Below, in pieces: positions 54,086 to 63,544 of a DNA stretch of 64,000 nt (position 1 is the stretch's first letter; each line of letters starts with the position of its first letter). The DNA is from Candidatus Proruminimicrobium quisquiliarum. Its GTDB lineage: Bacteria > Elusimicrobiota > Endomicrobiia > Endomicrobiales > Endomicrobiaceae. The DNA is taken from assembly GCA_018433245.1 (NCBI GenBank), contig JAHDRN010000009.1:1-64000 (forward strand), in the 5' to 3' direction. Made by a program: the position numbers and the translations under genes. The notes under the pieces are model-generated. The model saw only the letters and a program-made list of their open reading frames with translations, ran no database searches and was not told where the DNA came from.

Positions 54086-55577
54086 TAAAGTTATATATAC
54101 GATATGAAAAATCATATAACACGCAATTATAAAAATTTTTCTTACGCCTAATAAAATTGAAATCACAAATATTACCAAATAAATAAAAATAAAACTTTTT
54201 AAAATATAATGATTTATAGACATATTCTCGTTATACGCCTTAAAAAAATTAATAACTCTTGAATATATCGCAGGCCTGATTTGAATTATTCTTTTTTTTA
54301 TTTTCTCATAAGATTCATAGGCATAATTATCATATCTGACAATATCGTGCGGATTTGGATTCAAATCTATGATGATTGATCCATTAAACAGTCTCGCAAA
54401 TTTATATTGAACATACTCTTCAAAATATTCTGAAACAAGTTTATGCGTAATAATTTTAAATTTATTTTTATCTTTTCGAGTAAGATTTGTAAAAAATCGG
54501 TCGCTTAATTGCGTTTTTTTTTGACAACAATTTTTTTATTTTTAAATTCGTATCCGATTCAAATTCCTCCAAAATATCTTCATTTTGATCATCAACCGCC
54601 TTGTTTAATAAAATTTTAAACGTATCATTTAATATATATACATTCCCGTATGATGATCCGTTTCTGTTCAAAAGAACTGTGCTGACAACATTCGGAACAA
54701 AAATTAAGGACATTAAAATACTAAATATAAAATACATCAACATTTTATTAAAATTAAGCGATTTATAATACAATAAATAAAGCAGAGCCGGCGTTGCAAT
54801 AAAAAATATGATTCCGCCTGGTCTTATGGCAGTAACAAGCGCAGAAGATAAAGCAATAAAAAAAATATTTAAATTTAATTTTCTTGAATTTATTTCAAAT
54901 TTTAGAAAAAGCAAATTAGAAATTAAAAATAAAATAAAATATGAATATATTATATCTTTTTCAATATGCAGATTATATTGAAGCACCAGCGGAAATAAAA
55001 ACGGAATATAGAAAAAATATACCGATTTGCCGATATTAAAATATTTTTTCATCTGATGCATTACATATCCGATGATTAATGAAATGAAAAAAATTTGAAC
55101 AATTGTAATGCCGGCTATATTTGGGACTAACATCAGAGAATATATTCTAAAATATCTTACGAATATTCCCTGAAAAACGGCATAATCAGTTAAATAAACA
55201 GTATCGGCAAAATAACCGTAATACATTTGATTGCCGACTATAAAAGGCCATAATGCAAGCTGAAAAAGCAGCATTACTCCAAAATATGCTCCGGAAAATT
55301 TTATAAAAACCTTTATATTATCAGACTTTGAATAATTTCTGATAATAAAGCCGATAAATTGCCATAAAAAAATAAGTATGATTAAAAATATTGTTTTTAT
55401 TCTGATAAGTGTCAATAAATTAGTATCTTGATATTGAAATATTAAATTATCTGTATAAAAAGTTAATAAAAAATGAATAAATGCCATTATCAAATATTTT
55501 ATACTGAATCTCTGTATAAAATATTTATTCAGTTCTTTGGAAATATCGCATAAATCTTTCAATAATACATTATTCAT
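53972..55577 (-). pseudogene. Frameshifted paralogue of the 541-aa membrane protein
   Basis: The N-terminal 369 codons (55577-54468) match the 541-aa protein (WPFIVGNQMYYGYFADTVYL; VLQYNLHIEKDIIYSYF). They end at a stop just after a run of six T (54491-54496, A-run on the plus strand). Removing one T restores the frame TNLTRKDKNKFKIITHKLV and continues into the C-terminal part, which contains YSRVINFFKAYNENMSINHY and ends GNKNIFKI. One extra base therefore splits an otherwise complete gene of about 535 codons. Confidence 0.8.
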
Positions 55578-55695
55578 TCTATTAAATAATTATAATATAA
55601 AATTAATACAATATGAAATTACAAACTTACAATGAGACGAGCCAGAATAAAGCATATATCTGAATATTATTTAAATTTTAATATCTTTGGAACGT

Positions 55696-57159
55696 TTATA
55701 TTGCCTTTTCTTTATAAAACTTATCTAAATATTTCAAATCAAAATTATTTTTTGGATTTATTTTTTTAGCATTATCAAAACATTCTTCACTTAATTTTCT
55801 ATTGCCTAATTTGTAATATACCAAAGCTTTTAATACATATCCTTTATAACTGTCTGGGTTTTTGCTTAAAAAAAGGTTCAAATATTTTAATGCCTGCTTT
55901 TCTTTTCTGTTTGAAATCAATAAATGAATGGCAGTACATATCCACAGTTTATTATTGCTATAAAAAGATTTATCAATAAAATAGTTAAATTTTTCAGGAT
56001 CGCTCTTATAAAGCTTTTCAGATACATAATAAGCCTTCAAATAATTCCCGCGCGCATACCAATTTTCATCTTCAATATAATTATTTATAAAATATTCTTG
56101 CATTTCAAAATCATTCTCTTTCATAAGATTAAGAATATAGTCCGCATCAATTTTTAATGTTTTCTTTAAAACTTGTTCTGAAATTAATCTTGATACTAGC
56201 CTATACATATTTGAATGATAATGCTCGTTATCAACAAAAATATTATAACCCAAATCTCCATGGACTATTTCGTTTAATATAGCATCATAGTCTGCGATAG
56301 CAACCCATGGATATTTTTGCGGCAAATTTCTTAAAAACTGTCTTCTATTTTTATATTTTTCATCATTGCTTAAAGAATGATTTATTTCAGGAAAATTTTC
56401 TTCAAACGGAATATTAAAGTAAAATGAACTGCGAGGCAGAGTAACAAATATAAGTTTTGATTTATTTTTAGCTGATTTCACAATAGACAGTACATTTTTT
56501 TGAAAAAATGACATGCATTCTTCATCATTCAAATATGGTCTTTTTACAAACCAGTTTGATAATCTGTTTAAAACATATGATGTTCTGAAAATTTTATATT
56601 TATACGGAAAGTAATTAATTTCAAGTGGTTCAAATATCCCGTCATTATTGCCAACCATTATTACAATATAATCCGGCTGATGCTTTAATATTTCTTTAAC
56701 AACTCTTTTTATTCTGTAACTTTCGTAACTGCCCGTACCTGCATTTATTATTTCAAAATTTTTATCCGGCATATCTTGTTGAAGAGTGTGTTTCAATATT
56801 TCTACGGCATAAAATTCGGCAACAGATTCTCCAGCTATAAAAATTCTAGTAGTATCTGTTTTTTTTATTTTGGTAAAAGTTTGATTTCTTTTTAAATCAG
56901 GGAAAAACGGACCAATTCTTTTTATTCTATATAAGTTCCCTGCCAATTTAAAATAATCGTCATAAATATCAACATATAAATACCGGAAAAAATCCATGCT
57001 ATCCGTACTGCTTTCAAAAATACTCGTATCATAATTACAATGTTTGGCTTTATCAAATAACATAGGCGGTTTTATTATCTGCATAAGAATTTCTGCAATA
57101 ATAAAAGCTCCTATAATCCCCAAAAAAACCAAAAATAAATATTTAATAAATTTTTTCAA
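55696..57159 (-). CDS. Membrane-anchored SGNH/GDSL-like protein with C-terminal TPRs
   Basis: The 487-aa protein has an N-terminal TM anchor (about 7-27). The SGNH blocks are IFIAGESVAEFY (Ser), AGTGSYESYRI (Gly), IVIMVGNNDGIF (Asn) and VDNEHYHSNMYR (Asp/His). C-terminal TPR-like helices (about 340-480) follow. It starts with TTG at 57159 inside the end of an upstream frame and has no good ribosome-binding site, which suggests translational coupling. It is related in layout to the protein at 45436. A role in glycan O-acyl modification is inferred. Confidence 0.8.
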   Translation of the reverse strand: MKKFIKYLFLVFLGIIGAFIIAEILMQIIKPPMLFDKAKHCNYDTSIFESSTDSMDFFRYLYVDIYDDYFKLAGNLYRIKRIGPFFPDLKRNQTFTKIKKTDTTRIFIAGESVAEFYAVEILKHTLQQDMPDKNFEIINAGTGSYESYRIKRVVKEILKHQPDYIVIMVGNNDGIFEPLEINYFPYKYKIFRTSYVLNRLSNWFVKRPYLNDEECMSFFQKNVLSIVKSAKNKSKLIFVTLPRSSFYFNIPFEENFPEINHSLSNDEKYKNRRQFLRNLPQKYPWVAIADYDAILNEIVHGDLGYNIFVDNEHYHSNMYRLVSRLISEQVLKKTLKIDADYILNLMKENDFEMQEYFINNYIEDENWYARGNYLKAYYVSEKLYKSDPEKFNYFIDKSFYSNNKLWICTAIHLLISNRKEKQALKYLNLFLSKNPDSYKGYVLKALVYYKLGNRKLSEECFDNAKKINPKNNFDLKYLDKFYKEKAI

Positions 57160-57285
57160 TTAGAACATCCACAATATAAAGACTTATGGCAACGGGATAA
57201 ATTAATTTTAACAATTTATGATTGTTTTTGTCTAATAAGCTTAATAATATAATGAGCCCTAAGCAGTATTGAAAGGCCTTAAGAT
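57143..57285 (-). pseudogene. C-terminal remnant of a membrane protein cut by a family B repeat
   Basis: The frame ends with CLGLIILLSLLDKNNHKLLK and IYPVAISLYIVDVLIEKIY, plausibly the last two TM helices of a larger membrane protein. Upstream of about 57290 the same frame reads through family B repeat DNA, so the original 5' part is gone. The stop overlaps the TTG start of the SGNH gene, the arrangement of a former operon. Confidence 0.5.
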
Positions 57286-57540
57286 TTCCGCTGAAATGAA
57301 GAAACACAAGAGCGAAAGAAATGTCTGCAACCGTAAAGATTTTGCGTGAAACAAAATATCGCAAGAGCGTGGTGAAATTGAAAGGATTTAAGATTTGATG
57401 ACGAAATAAAAAATTCAAAGGGTATTTTCAGGCTTTAAGATTTCCGCTGAAATGAAGAAACACAAGAGCGAAGTGTACGTTCCTTTACGGTGTACATAAG
57501 CTCTTGTGTTTCAAAATTGTAAGCGAAAGATTAAAGCCTG
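57275..57540. repeat. Family B hairpin repeat, complete copy B8 and partial copy B9
   Basis: B8 (57431-57540) has outer arms GGCTTTAA and TTAAAGCC and a perfect 12-bp inner stem AAACACAAGAGC/GCTCTTGTGTTT, with TGTAC and GTACA in the apex. The B9 part (57275-57420) repeats its left arm (AAGATTTCCGCTGAAATGAA) without the full partner. B8 ends next to the etfA stop codon. Confidence 0.85.
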
Positions 57541-57541
57541 C

Positions 57542-58771
57542 CTATGCTCTGGCTTTTTTAATTTCCGATATTATGGCAGGAATAATCTCATACAAATCGC
57601 CTTCCAGCGAATATGTTGCAACCTGCATCATAGGACAATCTTTATCTTTATTTATTGCAATAATTGTTTCTGCAGAACCCATACCGATCATATGCTGAAT
57701 TTGGCCTGAGATACCGCATGCTATATAAACTTTCGGTGAAACCGTTGTACCTGTTTGCCCGACCTGATGAGAATAAGGAATCCAACCTGAATCAACGGCA
57801 GCTCTTGACGAACCTACCGCACCGCCGAGCAAATCCGCAAGTTCTTCAATTAATTTGAAGCCTTCAGGTTTACCTAATCCTCTTCCGCCGGATACTATTA
57901 TATCTGCATCGTGAAGATTAACATGGGCGCTGTCGTCTTTAAAAAACTGCAAGAATTTTGTTCTGTTTATTATTTTTGAAGCATCAACTTTATTAACTAT
58001 AACTTCCCCTTTTCTGCCTGACTGAGGTTTAGCTTCTTTGAAAACTTTATGTCTGACTGTTGCCATCTGCGGTCTGTGTCTCGGCGTTAAAATAGTAGCC
58101 ATGATATTACCGCCGAAAGCAGGTCTTGTCTGTTGCAAATTTCTTGTTGTTAAATCTACATCAAGTCCCGTACAATCTGCAGTTAAGCCTGTATAAATTT
58201 TTGCCGCAACTCTTGATGCAAACGACCTTCCGATATTTGTTGCGCCCATAAGTATTATTTCAGGTTTTTCTTTCTTTAATAATTCGGTAAGAATTGCCGT
58301 ATAAGAATCATCCTGGAATTCCGCAAAAATAGGGTCGTCGTAAACATAAACTTTATCTGCGCCTCTGTCTATCAAATCCTGTGCTTTTGAGGTTATATTT
58401 GAACCGATTAAAACTGCGCTCAGAGGAACCTGCAGTTTATCTGCAAGAATTCTTCCCTGATTTAAAAGTTCATAAACAACAGTTGATACAACACCGTGTC
58501 TTTGTTCAGCATAGACCCAAACGCCTCTGTATTGTGATAAATCAACTGCGGGTTTCACTTCATCTTTTTTCATTTCAATTGCTTTGAAAACTTTACATGC
58601 TTGTACGCATGCTCCGCAAAATGTACATTTATTTACGTCTATAACTGCCAGCTTAAATTTCTTAGGATGATCAGGTCTGTCAGTCATTGTGATAGCGCCG
58701 AACGGGCATGCGCTGACACAAAGAGAACAACCGATACATTTATCTGCCAGTATATTTATTTGATTTGCCAT
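57542..58771 (-). CDS. etfA: Electron-transfer flavoprotein alpha subunit with N-terminal ferredoxin domain
   Basis: The first 65 residues carry two [4Fe-4S] motifs (CIGCSLCVSACPFG and CTFCGACVQACKVF). The rest is EtfA: WVYAEQRHG at the start and the FAD-binding GRGLGKPEGFKL, GSSRAAVDSGWIPYSHQVGQTG and KVYIACGISGQIQHMIGM motifs. The ferredoxin extension resembles CarE of the bifurcating caffeyl-CoA reductase. It pairs with etfB upstream and probably with the acyl-CoA dehydrogenase. A GGGAG ribosome-binding site precedes the ATG. Confidence 0.93.
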   Translation of the reverse strand: MANQINILADKCIGCSLCVSACPFGAITMTDRPDHPKKFKLAVIDVNKCTFCGACVQACKVFKAIEMKKDEVKPAVDLSQYRGVWVYAEQRHGVVSTVVYELLNQGRILADKLQVPLSAVLIGSNITSKAQDLIDRGADKVYVYDDPIFAEFQDDSYTAILTELLKKEKPEIILMGATNIGRSFASRVAAKIYTGLTADCTGLDVDLTTRNLQQTRPAFGGNIMATILTPRHRPQMATVRHKVFKEAKPQSGRKGEVIVNKVDASKIINRTKFLQFFKDDSAHVNLHDADIIVSGGRGLGKPEGFKLIEELADLLGGAVGSSRAAVDSGWIPYSHQVGQTGTTVSPKVYIACGISGQIQHMIGMGSAETIIAINKDKDCPMMQVATYSLEGDLYEIIPAIISEIKKARA

Positions 58772-58834
58772 TTTTGCTTCTCCCTTATAATTCGTTTGTC
58801 GTTTTTCAAATTTTCGTATTTGTCTTTAAAGTCG

Positions 58835-59003
58835 TTGCTAAACTGCTAAACCTCTTCGGTTTGCTTTGCAAATCCGCCCAACATCCGTTGTTTCATGTCG
58901 TTGTTGCTGTTACTAAGCTGCCCAACTTCCAAACTTCCCAGCTTCCGTCGTTATCGTCGTCAAAGTCGTTGCCCAGCTTCCAAGCTTCCAAACTTCCCAG
59001 CTT
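58835..59003. repeat. Family C repeat between etfB and etfA
   Basis: It contains GGTTTGCTTTGCAAATCC and several variants of CCAAGCTTCCAAACTTCCCA. It separates two genes that are normally adjacent. No coding function is visible. Confidence 0.65.
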
Positions 59004-59789
59004 CTATATAATGCTTGCTTCTTTTAATTTTTTAACTAATGCCTGTGCCTGAACGTTTGCTTCTCCCGTAAATTTATCTCCGCCTTTTCTTTGAGGAGGC
59101 GTAAATATTTTCATAACCTGAGTTGGAGAACCTTTGAGTCCGCATTTTTCAGTATCAGCATTAATACATTGAACATTAAGCTGTTTTATAACTGCTTTTT
59201 TTGCATTCATTTTACCTTTAAGGGACGCGACTCTTGGCGTATTGATTTCCTTAACAACAGTAATCAAACAAGGAACCGGCGTTTCAATTAAATCGTACCC
59301 GTCTTCCATCATTCTTTCAACTTTCATAAATTTATCATTTATTTCTTCAACTTTTTTAACGTAAGCTACATGCGGAATATCAAGCATTTCGGCAACGGAA
59401 GGCCCTACCTGAGCTGTGTCTCCGTCTGTTGCCTGTTTACCGCAGATAATTACGCTGTAATCAGGTATAGTTTTAATTGCCGACGATAATGCATAAGAAG
59501 TTGCCCATGTATCGGCACCTGCAAATGCTCTGTCGCTGACGAGTATTGCTTCATCTGCACCTTTTGAAATTGCTTCTCTGAGAGCAGAATCCGCCTGCGG
59601 AGGTCCCATTGTTATAACAGTTACTTTTCCGCCTGTTCTTTCTTTTAGTCTGACACCTTCTTCTAAAGCATATTCGTCAAAGGGATTGATAACTGCTTCA
59701 ACGCCTTCTCTTTTTAATGTTCCTTTTTCAGGATCAATTTGAACGTTTGTCGTTCCGGGAACCTGTTTTATACAAACTATTATGTGCAT
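59004..59789 (-). CDS. etfB: Electron-transfer flavoprotein beta subunit
   Basis: The 261-aa protein shows IVCIKQVPGT, NPFDEYALEEGVRLKE, VITMGPPQADSALREAISKG, ICGKQATDGDTAQVGPSVAEML and ETPVPCLITVVKE. This is the full EtfB fold and includes the site that in bifurcating ETFs binds the second FAD (beta-FAD). An AGGAGG ribosome-binding site precedes the ATG. It lies between the acyl-CoA dehydrogenase and etfA on the same strand. Confidence 0.95.
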   Translation of the reverse strand: MHIIVCIKQVPGTTNVQIDPEKGTLKREGVEAVINPFDEYALEEGVRLKERTGGKVTVITMGPPQADSALREAISKGADEAILVSDRAFAGADTWATSYALSSAIKTIPDYSVIICGKQATDGDTAQVGPSVAEMLDIPHVAYVKKVEEINDKFMKVERMMEDGYDLIETPVPCLITVVKEINTPRVASLKGKMNAKKAVIKQLNVQCINADTEKCGLKGSPTQVMKIFTPPQRKGGDKFTGEANVQAQALVKKLKEASII

Positions 59790-59849
59790 CTTTATTTTTT
59801 CCTCCTGTTTCTTACCTGCAAAATATAAACATCTTTACTTCTATATCAA

Positions 59850-59957
59850 TAACTAGAAAGATTTTGAGCGAACCGAAGTATTTTCAAGTCGCGGTGTACG
59901 AAAGCGTAAGCGGTACATAAAACTTGAAAATACAAAGGTGCAGCCGAAATATTTCGG
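59850..59957. repeat. Family B hairpin repeat, copy B10
   Basis: GTATTTTCAAGT pairs with ACTTGAAAATAC (12 bp, perfect) around an apex with TGTACGAAAGCG and GGTACATAA. It abuts the stop of the acyl-CoA dehydrogenase gene and separates it from etfB. Confidence 0.85.
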
Positions 59958-61136
59958 TTATTTACTCGCTGCTGATTCTTTAATAAGATTCAAAGCAATC
60001 TCATTTTTCTGAATCTGACTTGTACCTTCATAAAGAGTTGTAATCTTTGCATCTCTCATCATCTTTTCTACAGGATATTCTTTACAATAGCCGTATCCGC
60101 CGAAAATCTGAACTGCGTCAGTTGTAACCTGCATTGCGGTTTCTGATGCAAAAAGTTTTGCCATTGCAGATTCTTTACTTGTTCTTACTCTTTCATTTTC
60201 AGGTTTTTTGTTATTGTCATCTATCATTCTTGAAACCTGATATACCAAACATCTTGCCGCTTCAACTTTTGTTGCCATATCAGCCAACATATGCTGAATA
60301 CCCTGGAATGATGCTATCGGCTGACCGAATTGAACTCTTGTTCTTGCATATTTAACCGCTTCGTCCAACGCACCTGCCGCTATACCTAAAGCCTGAGAAG
60401 CAACGCCCGGTCTTGAACCGTCAAGTGTTGCCTGGGCGATTAACAAACCGTGTCCTTCTTTTCCTAATAAATTATCTTTATGAACTCTGCAATTATTGAA
60501 TATCAATTCTCTTGTTACTGAAGATCTGATACCCATTTTATTTTCTTTTTTACCGAACGTAAAACCTTCCATTCCTTTCTCAAGAATAAAGCACGAAATG
60601 CCTCTTGCTCCTCTTGAAGGATTTGTTTTTGCAAATACCGTATAAGTTTCGGCTTCTCCGGCATTTGTTATAAAACATTTTGTTCCGTTAAGTATATAAT
60701 AATCTCCGTCTTTGACGGCAGTAGTTTTCATTGCCGTAGCATCTGAACCTGCTGCAGGTTCTGTTAAACCGAATGCCGCAAGTTTTTTACCTGAAGCTAT
60801 ATCAGGCAAATATTTGCTTTTTTGCGCTTCATTCCCGCCGACTAAAATAGGAAGCGCTCCGAGCGCAGTAGCTGCAAGCGCAAGCGCGATGCTTCCGTCA
60901 ACTTTGCATAGTTCTTCTGTTACAAGAACCAAACCCATAATACCTTGTCCTACTCCGCCGTATTGTTCAGGTATATAAACACCGCACAAATCTGCCTGCG
61001 CCAGTTCTTTTACTATATCCCAGGGAAATATTCCCTCTTCGTCATATTTTTCTCTTACCGGCTTAATTTTCTTTTCCGCTATTTCTCTTGCCACGTCAAC
61101 CAGCATCTGTTCTTCTTCGCTTAAAAAATACTGCAT
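59958..61136 (-). CDS. Acyl-CoA dehydrogenase (butyryl-CoA dehydrogenase-like)
   Basis: The 392-aa protein shows AFGLTEPAAGSDATAMKTTA (FAD/substrate loop), FITNAGEAETYTVFAKT, QFGQPIASFQGIQHMLADMA and QIFGGYGYCKEYPVEKMMRD, ending with the catalytic Glu in LYEGTSQIQ. It is typical of short-chain (Bcd-like) enzymes. With the ferredoxin-domain EtfA/EtfB it probably forms an electron-bifurcating complex that reduces an enoyl-CoA and ferredoxin with NADH. The exact acyl substrate is unknown. Confidence 0.92.
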   Translation of the reverse strand: MQYFLSEEEQMLVDVAREIAEKKIKPVREKYDEEGIFPWDIVKELAQADLCGVYIPEQYGGVGQGIMGLVLVTEELCKVDGSIALALAATALGALPILVGGNEAQKSKYLPDIASGKKLAAFGLTEPAAGSDATAMKTTAVKDGDYYILNGTKCFITNAGEAETYTVFAKTNPSRGARGISCFILEKGMEGFTFGKKENKMGIRSSVTRELIFNNCRVHKDNLLGKEGHGLLIAQATLDGSRPGVASQALGIAAGALDEAVKYARTRVQFGQPIASFQGIQHMLADMATKVEAARCLVYQVSRMIDDNNKKPENERVRTSKESAMAKLFASETAMQVTTDAVQIFGGYGYCKEYPVEKMMRDAKITTLYEGTSQIQKNEIALNLIKESAASK

Positions 61137-61191
61137 ATTATCCTCCGGTTTTTTTGAAAATTTTTACTGCGGATTTAAAAAAAACGGCGCA

Positions 61192-61971
61192 TTATTTTGA
61201 CTCGTTCTCAAATGCCTGTTTGGCCGCCGTTTGTTCGGCTTGTTTTTTTGAATTGCCTGCGCCGACACCTAACTGTTTAGCATTCACAAAAACAGCTACT
61301 TTAAATTTTTTGTTATGATCCGGCCCTGATTCTTCAATTACTTTATATTGCGGCAAAGTCCGGTACTGCGACTGAATTTTCTCTTGTAGTTTGGTTTTAT
61401 AATCGGTTATATCAAAATTAATGTTTCGGTTTAAAAATTTCCCGATAAATTTTGACGCCTGTTCAAAACCGCCGTCTAAATAAACGGCTCCCGTCACGGC
61501 TTCAAATGAATCGCAAAGCAGCGATTCTCTGAGCCTTGCTCCGTTAAGTTCTTCATTTTTGCTTATTAAAACAAATTCATTCAATTGTATTTCTTTAGCC
61601 CATCTGCTCAAACTTTTAGCAGACACTATCTGGGCTTTAAGTTGAGAAAGATCGCCTTCCTGTTTATCGGAATACTTATTATACAGGTATTCTGAAACAA
61701 GAGCGGATAGAATACCGTCTCCCAGAAATTCCATCCGCTCGTTACAATCCGTTAAACCATATTCGCTGGAATATGATTTGTGTATTAATGCCAATTCCAA
61801 AGTTTTTTGATTTTGAAAAACATAACCAATAATACTTTGAAGTTTTGCTATAGTTTCAACTCCGACATTTAAAGAACTGTCTTTTGTTTTTACAACATTT
61901 ATTTTTTCTTGTTCCCGACAACAATTACAACAAGGAACTTTTTTTAATATTTTCTTTATTTTATCCAACAT
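61192..61971 (-). CDS. rnc: Ribonuclease III
   Basis: RNase III cuts double-stranded RNA, including rRNA precursors. The 259-aa protein has the signature ERMEFLGDGILSALVSEYL (usual form ERLEFLGDAVL) and the second metal site DSFEAVTGAVYLDGG. A C-terminal dsRBD (YKVIEESGPDHNKKFKVAVF, ending AEQTAAKQAFE) is present. The N-terminal 34 residues form an unusual basic extension with PCCNCCREQ. It overlaps fabF by 11 nt. Confidence 0.95.
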   Translation of the reverse strand: MLDKIKKILKKVPCCNCCREQEKINVVKTKDSSLNVGVETIAKLQSIIGYVFQNQKTLELALIHKSYSSEYGLTDCNERMEFLGDGILSALVSEYLYNKYSDKQEGDLSQLKAQIVSAKSLSRWAKEIQLNEFVLISKNEELNGARLRESLLCDSFEAVTGAVYLDGGFEQASKFIGKFLNRNINFDITDYKTKLQEKIQSQYRTLPQYKVIEESGPDHNKKFKVAVFVNAKQLGVGAGNSKKQAEQTAAKQAFENESK

Positions 61972-63205
61972 ACTTTTTTATAACTATTGTAGCATTGTGC
62001 CCGCCAAATCCCAAAGAATTTGACATTGCGCAATTAATCTGCCGGTTTCTTGCAACATTAGGAACATAATCCAAGTCGCAGTTCGGATCCTGCGTCTCAT
62101 AATTTATTGTAGGATGAATAAAACCATTTTCCATACATAAAATTGTTGCAATAGCCTCAACTCCTGCGGCGGCTCCGAGCAAATGTCCGGTCATTGATTT
62201 TGTTGATGAAACCGGTATTTTATAAGCTCTTTCGCCGAAAACTGTTTTTATAGCAAGCGTTTCCGTCTTGTCATTTAATTCCGTTGAGGTTCCGTGAGCG
62301 TTTATATAGTCTATTTCATCTTTTGAAATACCGGCGTCTTTTATCGCCAATTCTAAAGCCTGAATAACGCTTTTTGCTTCCGGATCGGGAGCCGTCATAT
62401 GATATGCATCGTCTGATGCTCCGTAACCTGCAAGTTCCGCATATATTTTTGCGCCTCTTGCCTGCGCATGTTCTAATGTTTCAAGAACTACAATACCTGC
62501 GCCTTCGCCTATAACAAAACCGTCTCTGTTTAAGTCAAAAGGCCTTGACGCTTTAGCAATATCGTCGTTTCTTGTTGACAGGGCCTTTATATTATTAAAA
62601 CCCGAAACTGCCAAATCAGTTATTGTGGCTTCCGCTCCGCCGGTAATAATAATATCGGCGTCTCCGTATCTGAGAAGTCTTAAAGCATTGCCGATAGCAT
62701 GATTTGCCGACGCGCATGCGCTTGAAACGGCATAATTAGGTCCGGTAAAACCGTACTCAATCGCTATTTCTCCCGGCAGCATATTTGTTATTATCATAGG
62801 AATTAAAAAAGGAGAAACACGTCTCGGTCCTTTTTCTACAACCACGGAATGTTCCTGTTCTGTTATCTCAAGACCACCCATTCCTGTTCCGGTAATAACT
62901 CCTATTCTTGACAAATCTTCTTTAGACAAATCCAGTTTGGAATCTTCGATCGCCATTTTTGCGGCAATAAAACCCATCTGGGTAAATCTGGCCATTCTTC
63001 TTGCTTTCTTTTTGTCAATAAAATTTTCGGGCACAAAATTTTTGACGTTGGCGCAAAATTTAGTGGCAAAATTGGAAGCGTCAAACGCCGTAATGGGGTT
63101 TGCTCCGGATTTACCTTCTCTTAAAGAGTCGGTAAATTCCTGCTTGCCAATACCTATAGGAGAAAGAACCCCCAGTCCTGTAATGACAACTTTTTTCTTA
63201 TTCAT
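61961..63205 (-). CDS. fabF: 3-oxoacyl-ACP synthase II
   Basis: FabF condenses malonyl-ACP with acyl-ACP in chain elongation. The 414-aa protein shows VSSACASANHAIG (catalytic Cys), NAHGTSTELND (His), KSMTGHLLGAAAGVEA (Lys/His) and the C-terminal NSLGFGGHNA. acpP lies 20 bp upstream on the same strand and rnc overlaps its end, so fabG-acpP-fabF-rnc form the common bacterial cluster. Confidence 0.97.
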   Translation of the reverse strand: MNKKKVVITGLGVLSPIGIGKQEFTDSLREGKSGANPITAFDASNFATKFCANVKNFVPENFIDKKKARRMARFTQMGFIAAKMAIEDSKLDLSKEDLSRIGVITGTGMGGLEITEQEHSVVVEKGPRRVSPFLIPMIITNMLPGEIAIEYGFTGPNYAVSSACASANHAIGNALRLLRYGDADIIITGGAEATITDLAVSGFNNIKALSTRNDDIAKASRPFDLNRDGFVIGEGAGIVVLETLEHAQARGAKIYAELAGYGASDDAYHMTAPDPEAKSVIQALELAIKDAGISKDEIDYINAHGTSTELNDKTETLAIKTVFGERAYKIPVSSTKSMTGHLLGAAAGVEAIATILCMENGFIHPTINYETQDPNCDLDYVPNVARNRQINCAMSNSLGFGGHNATIVIKKYVG

Positions 63206-63225
63206 AAGCTTTTAATTCTCTGAAC

Positions 63226-63465
63226 TTATTTAGCTTGATGAGAAGAAATATATTCAATAGCCTGCCCGACAGATTGAATTTTTTCAGCTTCTTCATCAGG
63301 AATCTCAATACCAAATTCTTCTTCAAATGCCATAACGAGTTCAACGGTATCCAAAGAATCTGCGCCCAAATCATTTATAAATGATGCTTCCGGTTTAACT
63401 TCTGCCGGATCAACTCCCAATTGTTCAACAATAATTTCTTTTACTCTTGTTTCTATGTCTGCCAT
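63226..63465 (-). CDS. acpP: Acyl carrier protein
   Basis: This 79-aa acidic four-helix protein has the phosphopantetheine Ser in [20 protein letters not shown]. It carries acyl chains for FabF and FabG. A GGGGG-rich ribosome-binding site (CAGGGGGACAG) lies upstream. It lies between fabG and fabF. Confidence 0.98.
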   Translation of the reverse strand: MADIETRVKEIIVEQLGVDPAEVKPEASFINDLGADSLDTVELVMAFEEEFGIEIPDEEAEKIQSVGQAIEYISSHQAK

Positions 63466-63544
63466 TTTACTGTCCCCCTGTTTTTGTTGAGTTGTGATAC
63501 AACCCTTTTTATTTTTAACTGCACTTTAACTATACTGCCCTTAC

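Noticed and set aside
57143-57418. Intact 91-aa membrane protein
   Set aside because: The first half is translated family B repeat sequence; only the last 45 residues look like protein, so it is treated as a remnant.
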